Assembly: GCF_003711805.1 (NCBI RefSeq)
Contig: NZ_QXCP01000001.1
Coordinates: 174,584-238,583 of the forward strand
Source: Brachybacterium sp. EE-P12
GTDB taxonomy: Bacteria > Actinomycetota > Actinomycetes > Actinomycetales > Dermabacteraceae
Direction of reading: 5' to 3'
Length of the DNA stretch: 64,000 bases
Each line of letters begins with the position of its first letter. Within the stretch, counting starts at the first letter, position 1. Of this stretch, positions 25,758 through 34,436 are shown piece after piece. The position numbers were made by a program, and so were the translations under genes. The notes below the pieces were generated by a model that saw nothing but the letters and a program-made list of their open reading frames with translations, searched no databases and was not told the DNA's origin.

Positions 25758-26519
25758 TCAGCTGCGCGTGCGCAGGTTCGTCATCCCGCCGTCGATCGGC
25801 AGCAGCACGCCGGTGGTCGAGCGGTTGCGCGGCGAGGCGAGATAGCAGTGCGCCTCGGCGACCTCCTCCGGCTCGACCAGCCGCCCGTGGGGCTGGCGGG
25901 CGTCCAGCGCGGCGCGCTCCGCCTCCGGGTCGTCGGCCTTCTCGAGGAGGCGGCCGATCCAGGGCGTGTTCGCCGTGCCCGGGACCACGGCGTTGACGCG
26001 GATCCCGTCGGCGACCCAGTCCGCCGCCATCGCGAGGGTCATCGACTGCACTGCGCCCTTCGAGGCGGAGTAGAGCACCCGATCGGGCAGGCCGAGCACC
26101 GAGGCGATCGATGCGGTGTTCACGACCGCGGCGGCCTCGGAGCGGCGCAGGTGGGGGAGCGCGGCGGTGGTCACGCGGGCCACCGAGACCACGTTCACGT
26201 CGAGCACGCGCGCCCACTCGGCGTCGTCGTTCGCGTCGACCTCGCCCTGGGCGCCGATGCCGGCGTTGTTGATGACGATGTCGATCCCGCCGAGCTCCTC
26301 GGCCGCACGGTCCACGGCGGCGCGCACCGCTGCGGTGTCGGTGACGTCGACCTGGATCCGCAGCGCACCCTCCGGAGCGCCGCTCGGGTCGAGATCGAGG
26401 GCGGCGGTCGCGGCGCCGCGTGCCTGGAGCGCACGGATCGTGGCCGCGCCGATGCCGGCGCCGCCCCCGGTCACGATGGCCGTGAGTCCGGCGAATTCCA
26501 GCTCGGATGCAGCAGTCAT
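25758..26519 (-). CDS. SDR-family oxidoreductase (candidate 2-keto-3-deoxy-L-rhamnonate 4-dehydrogenase)
   Basis: This 253-residue SDR has TGGGAGIGAATI, NNAGIGAQG, catalytic Ser in NTASIAS, and YSASK for Tyr/Lys. The ATG follows GAGGAG. It diverges from the alcohol dehydrogenase-rhmD-FAH operon and lacks the TDIMGG motif of the three SDR paralogues. In the non-phosphorylative L-rhamnose pathway an SDR (LRA5) oxidises C4 of 2-keto-3-deoxy-L-rhamnonate, and other SDRs act as L-rhamnose 1-dehydrogenase. Adjacency to RhmD and an LRA6-like hydrolase favours LRA5. No rhamnose dehydrogenase or lactonase is adjacent. Confidence 0.8.
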   Translation of the reverse strand: MTAASELEFAGLTAIVTGGGAGIGAATIRALQARGAATAALDLDPSGAPEGALRIQVDVTDTAAVRAAVDRAAEELGGIDIVINNAGIGAQGEVDANDDAEWARVLDVNVVSVARVTTAALPHLRRSEAAAVVNTASIASVLGLPDRVLYSASKGAVQSMTLAMAADWVADGIRVNAVVPGTANTPWIGRLLEKADDPEAERAALDARQPHGRLVEPEEVAEAHCYLASPRNRSTTGVLLPIDGGMTNLRTRS

Positions 26520-26848
26520 GGGGTGTTCTCCTCGTCGAGTGGTCTTCCGTGCAGGATATGGGATGAGCGCGCGACGGGGGAGAGGGGATCGCCCCATGAT
26601 CGCGAAGGACGAAGCGATGACGGTGCCGAACCCCGCCACGGCCTCTGACGTCCCAGGTGAGGCGCGACATAGAGCTGCTCTCCCCGCTCCGGATACTGGA
26701 TTCCCGGAAGGCGGATGATGTGCAGGCCCGTTGGGGGTCGCACCGCTGATAGCGTCGGTGAGCGAGCATGGAGTGCCGCGACGCGACGTCGCCGACCCCG
26801 CGGACATCCTATGTCTCGCCCTCTTCTCCCGACCGCCCAGGAGCCCTC
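26520..26848. promoter_or_regulatory. Divergent promoter region of the rhamnonate genes
   Basis: This 329-bp gap has partial copies of the shared motif close to both starts: GGATATGGGA at 26554-26563 (35 bp before the SDR start) and TCCTATGTCT at 26807-26816 (33 bp before the dehydrogenase start). Both keep only one half of TCCTATAGGA. I see no small gene or hairpin here. Confidence 0.35.
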
Positions 26849-27925
26849 GTGCGAGCACTCGTCCTGACCGACTTCCACCAGCTCGACCTCGTCGAGGTCG
26901 AGCGCCCCGAGCCCGGGCCGGGCGAGGTGCTGCTGCGGATCTGCGCGACCGGCATCTGCGGCTCCGACTTCCACGGCTTCACCGGCGAGAACGGTCGGCG
27001 CGTGCCCGGCCAGATCATGGGGCACGAGTCCTCGGGAACGATCGCCGCGCTCGGCGAGGGCGTGGACCCCGCGACACTGCCGCTCGGCGCCCCGGCGACG
27101 TTCAACCCCGTCGTCGTGCCGCCGGAGCAGGCCGAGGAGTTCCGCGGCCGCGAGCAGCACGCCCCCGGGAAGCAGGTCATCGGGGTGGCCCAGGATCGCG
27201 CCGCCTCCTTCGCGGACTACGTGGTGGTGCCCGCCCGCAACGTGCTGCAGCTCGACCCGGCCATGCCGCTGCCGCTCGGCGCGCTCATCGAGCCCCTCGC
27301 CGTCGCCGTCCACGCCGTGGGCCTGGCCCGCCCCCTCCCCGAGGAACGGGCGCTCGTCGTCGGCGGCGGCCCGATCGGTCAGAGCGCGGTCCTCGCGCTC
27401 CAGCGGGCCGGGCTCACCGCGATCGCGGTGTCCGAGCCGGACCCGCAGCGCCGCGAGCTCATCACCTCCCTCGGCGCGGCCGCGCTGGACCCCGCCGACG
27501 GGCCCCTGCCCGAGCAGCTCGCCGCCGCCCTGGGCGGCCCCGCGGACCTCGCCGTCGACGCCGTCGGCGTCACCCCCACCCTCGCCGACGCCCTCACCGC
27601 GACCCGGCTCGGCGCCCGCATCGTCCTGGTGGGCATGGGCTCGCCGCGGCTCGAGCTCTCGGCCTTCGCCGTCAGCACCGAGGAGCGCACGATCCACGGC
27701 TCCTTCACCTACACCGCCCAGGACTTCGCCGACGCGACCGCCTGGATCGGCGAGCACGCCGAGCAGGCCGCCGTGCTGGTCAGCCGCATCATCGGCCCCG
27801 AGGAGGCGCATGAGGCCTTCACGGCCCTCGCCGCCGGGCGCGGCCCGGCCGGCAAGATCCTGGTCCGCTTCGACCACGACGAGACCGACCCCGCCACCGC
27901 CGAGACCGAGGAGGCCCGCGCATGA
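26849..27925 (+). CDS. Zinc-type medium-chain alcohol dehydrogenase
   Basis: This 358-residue MDR enzyme has catalytic-zinc ligands Cys37 (GICGSD), His59-Glu60 (GHE) and Glu in [10 protein letters not shown], and NAD binding at [11 protein letters not shown]. The lobe that normally carries four structural-zinc cysteines (about residues 88-112) has none, so the structural zinc is lost. The GTG start follows AGGAGCC. It overlaps rhmD by ATGA. It may oxidise a 2-keto-3-deoxy acid or a sugar at C1; pairing with RhmD makes a C4 dehydrogenase a good candidate. Confidence 0.82.
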   Translation: MRALVLTDFHQLDLVEVERPEPGPGEVLLRICATGICGSDFHGFTGENGRRVPGQIMGHESSGTIAALGEGVDPATLPLGAPATFNPVVVPPEQAEEFRGREQHAPGKQVIGVAQDRAASFADYVVVPARNVLQLDPAMPLPLGALIEPLAVAVHAVGLARPLPEERALVVGGGPIGQSAVLALQRAGLTAIAVSEPDPQRRELITSLGAAALDPADGPLPEQLAAALGGPADLAVDAVGVTPTLADALTATRLGARIVLVGMGSPRLELSAFAVSTEERTIHGSFTYTAQDFADATAWIGEHAEQAAVLVSRIIGPEEAHEAFTALAAGRGPAGKILVRFDHDETDPATAETEEARA

Positions 27926-29106
27926 GCGCCTCGCACCGCACCATCGCCCACGTCCGCGCGTTCACCGTCACCGGCGGCGGCGCCGACTACCACGACCAGG
28001 GCGCGGACCACTGGATCGACGACCACATCTCGACCCCCATGTCCGTCTACCCCGAGTACGCGCAGTCCCGTCAGTCCTTCGGGCTGAACGTGCTGGGCAC
28101 TCTCATGGTCGAGATCGAGGCGGACGACGGCACCGTCGGCTTCGCCGTCTCGACCGGCGGGGAGATCGGCGCCTGGATCGTCGAGAAGCATCTCGCCCGC
28201 TTCCTCGAAGGGGCCCGGGTCACCGACATCGAGCGGATCTGGGACCAGATGTACCGCTCGACCCTCTTCTACGGCCGCCGCGGCATCGTGCTGAACACGA
28301 TCAGCGCTGTCGACCTCGCCCTCTACGACCTGCTGGGCCGGCTCCGCCAGGAGCCCGTCTTCGCGCTGCTCGGCGGGCCCGTGCGCGAAGAGCTGACCAT
28401 GTACGCCACCGGCGCCCGGCCGGACGTCGCGAAGCAGCTCGGGTTCATCGGCGGGAAGATGCCGCTGCACCACGGCCCGGCCGACGGCGAGGAGGGCATG
28501 GAGAAGAACATCGCCCTGCTCGCCGACATGCGGGAGAAGGTGGGTGACGACTTCTGGCTCATGTACGACTGCTGGATGTCGCTCGACCTCGACTACGCCA
28601 CCCGCCTCGCCCACCGCGCCCACGAGCACGGGCTGCGCTGGCTCGAGGAGGCGCTGATCCCCGACGACTACTGGGGCTACCGGCAGCTGCGCCGCGACGC
28701 GCCGAAGGGCATGCTCATCACCACCGGCGAGCACGAGGCGACCCGCTGGGGCTTCCGCCAGCTGCTCGAGATGGGCTGCGCCGACATCATCCAGCCCGAC
28801 GTGGGCTGGTGCGGCGGCATCACGGAGCTGCTGAAGATCTCCGCGCTCGCCGACGCGCACGGCGCGATGGTGGTCCCGCACGGCTCCTCCGTGTACTCGT
28901 ACCACTTCGTCGTCACGCGCACGAACAGCCCCTTCAGCGAGTTCCTCATGATGCATCCGACGGCGGAGGAGATCGTGCCGATGTTCTCCCCGATGCTGCT
29001 GGGCGAGCCGGTGCCGGAGAACGGGAGGATCCGCGTCCCGGACACCCCCGGCTTCGGGGTCGAGTTCAACCCCGAGATCCCCACCCGCCGCCCCTACACC
29101 CACTGA
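27922..29106 (+). CDS. rhmD: L-rhamnonate dehydratase
   Basis: This 394-residue enolase-superfamily enzyme closely follows E. coli RhmD (about 400 residues). Shared segments include [45 protein letters not shown] text and [10 protein letters not shown]. Active-site pieces are the N-terminal His in ADHWIDDH, metal ligands in MYDCWMS, WLEEALI and TTGEHEA, and the base His in VPHGSS. It removes water from L-rhamnonate to give 2-keto-3-deoxy-L-rhamnonate in the cytoplasm. The start overlaps the dehydrogenase stop. This is one of the safest calls in the window. Confidence 0.94.
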   Translation: MSASHRTIAHVRAFTVTGGGADYHDQGADHWIDDHISTPMSVYPEYAQSRQSFGLNVLGTLMVEIEADDGTVGFAVSTGGEIGAWIVEKHLARFLEGARVTDIERIWDQMYRSTLFYGRRGIVLNTISAVDLALYDLLGRLRQEPVFALLGGPVREELTMYATGARPDVAKQLGFIGGKMPLHHGPADGEEGMEKNIALLADMREKVGDDFWLMYDCWMSLDLDYATRLAHRAHEHGLRWLEEALIPDDYWGYRQLRRDAPKGMLITTGEHEATRWGFRQLLEMGCADIIQPDVGWCGGITELLKISALADAHGAMVVPHGSSVYSYHFVVTRTNSPFSEFLMMHPTAEEIVPMFSPMLLGEPVPENGRIRVPDTPGFGVEFNPEIPTRRPYTH

Positions 29107-29143
29107 CACACTGGTCATGATCCGCACCTGCGAAGGAGAACCC

Positions 29144-29992
29144 ATGGAACTGCGACGACTCGGACCCCTCGGCGCGGAGAAGCCCGCCCTCGTCGGCGAC
29201 GGCGTCACCTACCGCCTCGAGTCCCTCACCGACGACATCACCGGCGCCTTCCTCGCGGACGGCGGCATCGAGAAGGCCGCCGCGGCCCTCGCCGCCGGCG
29301 ACCTGCCCGTCTGGGAGGGCGCGGAGAGCGAGCGCATCGGCGCACCGATCGCCCGCCCCGAGGCCGTGATCTGCATCGGCCAGAACTACGCCGAGCACGC
29401 CGCGGAGTCCGGCGCCGAGCCGCCCAGCACCCCGATCGTGTTCTTCAAGCACCCGAACACCGTGGTGGGCCCGAACGACGAGGTGCCGATCCCGCCGCGC
29501 GCGACCAAGGTCGACTGGGAGGTCGAGCTCGGCGTGGTGATCGGCCGCCGCGCCTCCTACCTGAAGGACGAGCAGGAGGCGCTCGACGTCATCGCCGGCT
29601 ACGTCACCAGCCACGACGTCTCCGAGCGCGACTTCCAGATCGCCGAGTCCGGCGGCCAGTGGTCCAAGGGCAAGTGCGCCGAGAACTTCAACCCCGTCGG
29701 CCCCTCGCTGGTGCCGGCCGCCGAGATCGAGCCGCAGGCGCTGCGCCTGTGGTCGAGCGTGAACGGCGAGGCGCGCCAGGACTCGACCACGTCCTACATG
29801 ATCTTCACGGTCGCGCAGCTCGTGCACCACCTCAGCCAGTTCATGGTGCTCTCGCCCGGCGACCTCCTCAACACCGGCACCCCGCAGGGCGTGGCCCTCT
29901 CCGGCCGCTTCCCGTATCTCACGGACGGCGACGTGGTGGAGATGGGCATCGAGGGCCTGGGCGAGCAGCGCTCGGTCTTCGTCCAGCGCTGA
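29144..29992 (+). CDS. FAH-family hydrolase (2,4-diketo-3-deoxy-L-rhamnonate hydrolase type)
   Basis: This 282-residue protein of the fumarylacetoacetate hydrolase family has an early GQNYAEHAAE, metal ligands in VDWEVELGVVIG, and HDVSERDFQ, GGQWSKGKCAENFNPVGP and LLNTGTPQGV. The ATG follows GAAGGAGAA, 37 bp after rhmD. The pattern fits the LRA6 group, which splits 2,4-diketo-3-deoxy-L-rhamnonate into pyruvate and L-lactate. The same diketo acid is formed from L-fuconate once C4 is oxidised, so it could also serve the fucose genes at 37-43 kb. Confidence 0.87.
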   Translation: MELRRLGPLGAEKPALVGDGVTYRLESLTDDITGAFLADGGIEKAAAALAAGDLPVWEGAESERIGAPIARPEAVICIGQNYAEHAAESGAEPPSTPIVFFKHPNTVVGPNDEVPIPPRATKVDWEVELGVVIGRRASYLKDEQEALDVIAGYVTSHDVSERDFQIAESGGQWSKGKCAENFNPVGPSLVPAAEIEPQALRLWSSVNGEARQDSTTSYMIFTVAQLVHHLSQFMVLSPGDLLNTGTPQGVALSGRFPYLTDGDVVEMGIEGLGEQRSVFVQR

Positions 29993-29999
29993 CGCGGTC

Positions 30000-30025
30000 G
30001 GCCGCCGGGCCGAGCCCCGGCGGCC
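30000..30025. terminator. Stem-loop between convergent genes
   Basis: GGCCGCCGGG and CCCGGCGGCC form a perfect 10-bp stem with a 6-nt loop, 8 bp past the hydrolase stop. It lies between convergent genes, so it may terminate both. Confidence 0.55.
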
Positions 30026-30083
30026 CGGCGGCGCGATGCCGTGCGGGCGCCGCGCAGCCGCCAGGCAGGCGCGGCGGGCAGGG

Positions 30084-30572
30084 TCAGCGGGCGGCGGCCA
30101 GCCCCTCGTCGATCCGGTGCACGGCCCGGGCATTGCGCCACATGAGCACCACGGCGGGGAGCGCGAGCAGCAGCAGCGCCAGTGCGAAGGCCGGATTCCA
30201 TGCCCAGGCCACGGTCGCCAGGCCGCCGACCAGCACCGTGAGCAGCAGCATCACCCGACGATTGCGCTCGTAGGCCTCGCGCATGTCGGCGAGCTCCGCC
30301 TTGAGCGCGTCCTGCTCGGCTGACGTGCGGGCCTTCGGCCCGCGGGCTGCCGCCACCGCGTCCCGGCGCGCCCGACGGGAGGTGGTGACCAGTCGCATCG
30401 CATAGGCGACCGCGCCGACCAGCACGAGCGCGAACCCGATCCAGTTCTCCCGGGAGGCGAACAGCCAGGAGAGCACGAGGCACGAGGCGATCGCGATCAG
30501 GTAGACGGGGGTGCGCATGTTCCCGGATCCTCTCACGGCGGTCGTCGGTCCGGAGGCGGAGGCGGTGCTCAT
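30084..30572 (-). CDS. Small membrane protein of unknown function
   Basis: This 162-residue protein has two hydrophobic hairpins: near residues 22-55 and 110-145. They are joined by a basic, then coiled-coil-prone segment (SAEQDALKAELADMREAYERNRR). The ATG overlaps the stop of the Nramp-fold gene, so the two are translationally coupled. No family is recognised. Coupling suggests an accessory subunit or stabiliser of the transporter. Confidence 0.7.
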   Translation of the reverse strand: MSTASASGPTTAVRGSGNMRTPVYLIAIASCLVLSWLFASRENWIGFALVLVGAVAYAMRLVTTSRRARRDAVAAARGPKARTSAEQDALKAELADMREAYERNRRVMLLLTVLVGGLATVAWAWNPAFALALLLLALPAVVLMWRNARAVHRIDEGLAAAR

Positions 30573-32053
30573 CCCAGGAAGTCCTGGAAGAACTGGACCA
30601 GCGCGACGAGTCCGAATCCGAACAGCGCCAGGGAGCTGATCGCCACCAGCACCTGGAGCGGCCGCCTCATCCGGAACTCGGGAGCGAGCACCTTGTACTC
30701 GGTCCAGAGCTGCGCGAAGCCCCAGAGGCCCAGGGACAGCACGCCGCCGAGGATCCCCGCGAAGGAGATCACCGCGGTGTAGCTGATGCCGCTGAACAGC
30801 AGCACCGTCGCGCCCACGAACGTGTACGCGGCCACGCCGGTGCGCACCTTCTGCCAGTTCGCCGGGTCCCGCAGGGCCTTGAAGCTCGGGGCGAAGCTCT
30901 CGCGGAAGGTGTACGGGTAGATCGTCGAGAACAGCGCCTGCAGGGATCCGAAGAAGGCCGCCCAGATGGCGAGCTGGTACAGGTAGACCAGCACCGGGGA
31001 GATCATCGAGAAGAACGCCGCCTGGTCGGTGAGGATGTCGTCGTCCCCGGGCACGGTGCGCGCCGCCTCGGTCCCCAGCACCACGTCGCCGAGCACCAGG
31101 AAGGTGACCGCGAGGATCGCCACGGAGACGAAGGAGGCCAGCACGTCCAGCTGCACCGCTCGCAGCCAGGCGCGCCCGTTGCCGAGGTTCTCGGCGTCGG
31201 CGGCCAGCGGGATGCGCGCCGAGTCGGTGTCCAGGCGGCGCAGCTTCTCCTCGAGCTCGGCGTGGTTCGGCGAGCCCAGCAGGCCCCAGCGCTTCTCGCG
31301 CAGGGAGCCCACGTAGCCGATGTAGTCGTAGGTGCCGCCGCCGAGTGCGCCGAGATAGGCGATGATCTCGAGAGGGATCGGGCGGGAGGCGACGTCCGGG
31401 AAGTCGTCGCGCACCCAGGCGGGGTACTCGCCGGGCACGTTGGGGATCAGGCCCTTCAGCGCGTCGAGCCACGGCGGGTTCGAGACGAACACCGCGACGA
31501 AGGAGAACAGCACCATCAGGCCGACCACCACGGTCTGGAAGTTCTCGACGATCTTGAAGCTGCGCAGGAACACCGTGGCGAAGCCGATGATCCCCCAGAC
31601 CATGCCCCAGATCATGGGGTCGATGTCGGTGTGGAAGGCCCAGTTCGACCACTGGCCGAGTCCCTTGAAGTAGGCCACCGCCCAGGAGGGGAAGCAGACC
31701 ACCGCCAGCACGCCAAGCAGCAGCGCGAGCCAGTTGCGGGGCCCGGGAATGATCTCCGCCCAGCGCTGGAAGGGGTGCTCGCCGGTGAGGACGATGTACC
31801 GCCCGCCGGAGTAGACGATCGCGGCCTTCATGATCGCGCAGAACACGAAGGTCCACAGGATCGCCATCCCGAACACGGCCCCGCCGCGGGAGGAGGAGAA
31901 GATCTCGCCGTTGCCGATGGTGACGGAGGCGAGGATCATCCCGGGGCCGGTGAACGCGATCAGGTTCCCGAAGCTCCATTTCTTGAGCCGGGGGTCGGCC
32001 TCGGGGAACCTCAGCTCCCCGAGCCCGAGCTTCTCTGGCTGTCCTGTGGTCAT
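30569..32053 (-). CDS. Nramp-fold transporter lacking canonical metal-site motifs
   Basis: This 494-residue protein has 11-12 spans and Nramp-like order. Where Nramp proteins have DPGN in span 1, it reads GNGE (TGPGMILASVTIGNGE at residues 35-50). Where span 6 has AxxMPH, it reads ALGGGT (about 236-241). The metal-binding residues are therefore absent. The ATG follows GAAGGAGG. It also has a long soluble loop near residues 265-300. It sits among sugar-acid enzymes with a motif copy at 32262 upstream, so an organic substrate is possible. Alternatives are Mg-type Nramp relatives or an uncharacterised branch. Confidence 0.75.
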   Translation of the reverse strand: MTTGQPEKLGLGELRFPEADPRLKKWSFGNLIAFTGPGMILASVTIGNGEIFSSSRGGAVFGMAILWTFVFCAIMKAAIVYSGGRYIVLTGEHPFQRWAEIIPGPRNWLALLLGVLAVVCFPSWAVAYFKGLGQWSNWAFHTDIDPMIWGMVWGIIGFATVFLRSFKIVENFQTVVVGLMVLFSFVAVFVSNPPWLDALKGLIPNVPGEYPAWVRDDFPDVASRPIPLEIIAYLGALGGGTYDYIGYVGSLREKRWGLLGSPNHAELEEKLRRLDTDSARIPLAADAENLGNGRAWLRAVQLDVLASFVSVAILAVTFLVLGDVVLGTEAARTVPGDDDILTDQAAFFSMISPVLVYLYQLAIWAAFFGSLQALFSTIYPYTFRESFAPSFKALRDPANWQKVRTGVAAYTFVGATVLLFSGISYTAVISFAGILGGVLSLGLWGFAQLWTEYKVLAPEFRMRRPLQVLVAISSLALFGFGLVALVQFFQDFLG

Positions 32054-32420
32054 CTCTGCTGGTCCTCCTTCGGGCCGAGCGGGGATCCCGGGGAGGGACG
32101 GCGACGTCGCCGTGCAGGTCCGACGGGAGGTGGGACGGGCGGTGCGTGAGGTGCGGGCTCCCGACGACGGGGGCCCGCGTCGCGAGCTCGCACCGGGGTG
32201 ATGCGGGCCACGTCACGTACGGCCTGAACAGTAGGTGCGTCGGAACGGCTCGTCAAGCATTTCCTACAGGATCGAGGTGTGTCGGCGAGGCGTGTGCGGG
32301 CGGTCGGGCCGTCTTCGCCTCGATCGGTCGATGGTGCTCGTTCGGATCCAATAGGAAGACTATCGTCGGCAGGGCCCGCTCCACCTGACGGAGCGTTCCA
32401 GCGAGCACGAGGAGTGAGCG
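32054..32420. promoter_or_regulatory. Divergent promoter region with two motif copies
   Basis: This 367-bp gap separates the Nramp-fold gene from the hydroxyacid dehydrogenase. TCCTACAGGA (32262-32271) lies 209 bp before the transporter start; TCCAATAGGA (32347-32356) lies 65 bp before the dehydrogenase start. Each differs from TCCTATAGGA at one base. GACTAT after the second copy may be a -10 box. No small gene is apparent. Confidence 0.5.
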
Positions 32421-33389
32421 ATGAAGATCGTCATCGTGGACAGCGACAACGAGAGCTTCGAGCAGGAGGAGGAGGTCACCTCCCGGCTCGGCATCGAGCT
32501 CACCCGCGCCCAGGCGACCGACGAGCAGCAGGTGATCGACGCGGCCCGCGACGCCGACGGGATCCTGGTGCAGTACGCCCCGCTCAGCGCCGCCGTGATG
32601 GATGCCCTGCCCGGGCTGAAGGCCATCGGCCGCTACGGCGTCGGCGTGGACACCGTCGACGTCGAGGCGGCCACCGCGCGCGGCATCGCCGTGTGCAACG
32701 TGCCCGACTACGGCGTGCAGGACGTCAGCGACCATGCGATCGCGCTGACCCTGTCGGTGGTGCGCGGCACGGCCCAGCTCGACCGCCTGGTTCGCGCGGG
32801 CGAATACGGGCTGGTCCCGGTCAAGCCGCTGCACCGCGTCTCGACGCTCCGCTTCGGCGTCGTGGGCCTCGGTCGGATCGGGGCGGCGACCGCGGTGAAG
32901 GCCCGCGCGCTCGGCTTCACCGTCGTCGGCAGCGACCCGCAGCTCGAGGTGGGCACCCGCACCGCCGACGGCATCGAGGTGGTTGACTTCGACACCGTGC
33001 TCGCCACCAGCGACGTGATCAGCCTGCATGTGCCGCTGATCCCGTCCACCCACCACCTGATCGGCGAGCAGACGCTGGGCCGGATGAAGCCCGGCGCGGT
33101 GCTGGTGAACACCTGCCGCGGCGGGGTCGTGGACCCCGCCGCGCTCGCACGGGCCCTGCAGGACGGGCGGCTGAAGGGCGCGGGGCTGGACGTCTTCGAG
33201 CAGGAGCCGCTGCCGGCGGACAGCCCGCTGCTGGACTGCCCCAGCGCGGTGCTCACCCCGCACGCCTCCTGGTACAGCGAGGAGTCCTACGCCGAGCTCA
33301 AGACCCGCGTCGCCGAGGCGGTCGCCGCGGTGATCCGCGGCGAGAGCCCGCGCGACATCCTGAACCCCGAGGTCCTGGACCGCGCCTGA
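32421..33389 (+). CDS. D-isomer-specific 2-hydroxyacid dehydrogenase (C-terminal-binding-protein-like)
   Basis: This 322-residue NAD-dependent dehydrogenase has GLGRIGAATAVKARALGF as the Rossmann motif; catalytic Arg, Glu and His are in NTCRGGVVDPAAL, FEQEPLP and TPHASWYS. The start follows GAGGAGTGAGCG. It resembles phosphoglycerate-dehydrogenase and CtBP-like enzymes but lacks any ACT domain. It appears to be a single-gene unit with a motif-bearing promoter. A role with 2-keto or 2-hydroxy sugar acids is likely. It is diverged from the family member at 16913. Confidence 0.85.
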   Translation: MKIVIVDSDNESFEQEEEVTSRLGIELTRAQATDEQQVIDAARDADGILVQYAPLSAAVMDALPGLKAIGRYGVGVDTVDVEAATARGIAVCNVPDYGVQDVSDHAIALTLSVVRGTAQLDRLVRAGEYGLVPVKPLHRVSTLRFGVVGLGRIGAATAVKARALGFTVVGSDPQLEVGTRTADGIEVVDFDTVLATSDVISLHVPLIPSTHHLIGEQTLGRMKPGAVLVNTCRGGVVDPAALARALQDGRLKGAGLDVFEQEPLPADSPLLDCPSAVLTPHASWYSEESYAELKTRVAEAVAAVIRGESPRDILNPEVLDRA

Positions 33390-33457
33390 CCTGCGCACAT
33401 GCCGCAGGTGGTGTCCCCGCGGGAACGCCCCTTCGTCATGCGGTCCGGGGCGCCCGC

Positions 33458-34246
33458 TCAGTGGATGTGGGAGCCGCCGTTGATGTCCAGGGTGACGCCG
33501 GTGAGGTAGCCGCCGTCGCGCCCCAGCAGGAAGGCGATGCCGCCCGCGACGTCCTCGACCGTGCCCACGCGGCCCACCGGCAGCTCCTGCAGCAGGAACT
33601 CCTTGCGCTCGTCGCTCAGCCGGCCGCCCATGATGTCGGTGTCGATCGAGCCCGGCGCGACCGAGTTCGCCGTGATCCCGTACTCGCCCAGCTCCCGCGC
33701 CCAGGTCTTCGCCATGCCCAGCAGCGCGGCCTTCGACCCGGAGTACGCGGCCCGGCCGTACACGCCGCCGCCCCGCTCGGCGGAGGCGGAGGAGACGTTC
33801 ACGATCCGGCCCAGGCTGTGGCGCCGGAACACCTCCACGGCCTCGCGGGTGACGAAGAAGGTGCCGTGGACGTTCACGTCGAACACCCGCTTCCACTCCT
33901 CGGTGGAGACCTCGGTGAACGGGGTGGGGGAGGAGATCCCGGCGTTGTTCACCACGCCCACCAGCTGTGGCAGCTCCTCGTCGACGCGGCGCACCGCCTC
34001 GATCACCGCCTGCTCGTCGGCGATGTCGACGCCGAGCCCGAGCGCAGGGGTGCCGTGCTCGCGCGTGATCTGCTCGGCGACCTGAGCCGAGGCGTCCCCG
34101 TCGAGGTCCAGCACCGCGACGGCCCAGCCCTCCCTCGCCAGCCGGTGAGCGGTCGCGCGGCCGATCCCGCGCTCGGAGGCCGCGCCGGTGACGATCGCGG
34201 TGGGGGTCTCGGGGAAGTCGGAGGCCGGGTACGGGGTGAGCGCCAT
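33458..34246 (-). CDS. SDR-family NAD(P)-dependent oxidoreductase
   Basis: This 262-residue SDR has TGAASERGIGR, NNAGISSPTPF, catalytic Ser in NVSSAS, Tyr168/Lys172 in AYSGSK, and IDTDIMGG near residue 200. The ATG follows GGAGCC. It is the third member of the paralogue set at 8061 and 17911, and closest to 17911 in its cofactor loop. It diverges from a FadR-type regulator. Its operon seems to be itself alone. The substrate is unknown. Confidence 0.85.
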   Translation of the reverse strand: MALTPYPASDFPETPTAIVTGAASERGIGRATAHRLAREGWAVAVLDLDGDASAQVAEQITREHGTPALGLGVDIADEQAVIEAVRRVDEELPQLVGVVNNAGISSPTPFTEVSTEEWKRVFDVNVHGTFFVTREAVEVFRRHSLGRIVNVSSASAERGGGVYGRAAYSGSKAALLGMAKTWARELGEYGITANSVAPGSIDTDIMGGRLSDERKEFLLQELPVGRVGTVEDVAGGIAFLLGRDGGYLTGVTLDINGGSHIH

Positions 34247-34436
34247 GGTCAGGGGGCTCCTTCGCGATGAGGGGGCGTCGTTGCTGCCGGTGACACCGTA
34301 CGACGGCCCGGCGCGGCGGCGCCCCGGGCGTCCCCGGGCTGGGATCGGCGCCGAGGCCGGGCGCGACCGCTCGGGCGCGACGGATCGGAACCGGCGGATA
34401 CTGTGGCGCGCAGTCCCGCCGATCCGAGGAGGCGCC

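Noticed and set aside
30569..32053. Annotating the transporter as a manganese/iron importer
   Set aside because: The DPGN and MPH metal-site motifs are replaced, so a routine metal role is not supported.
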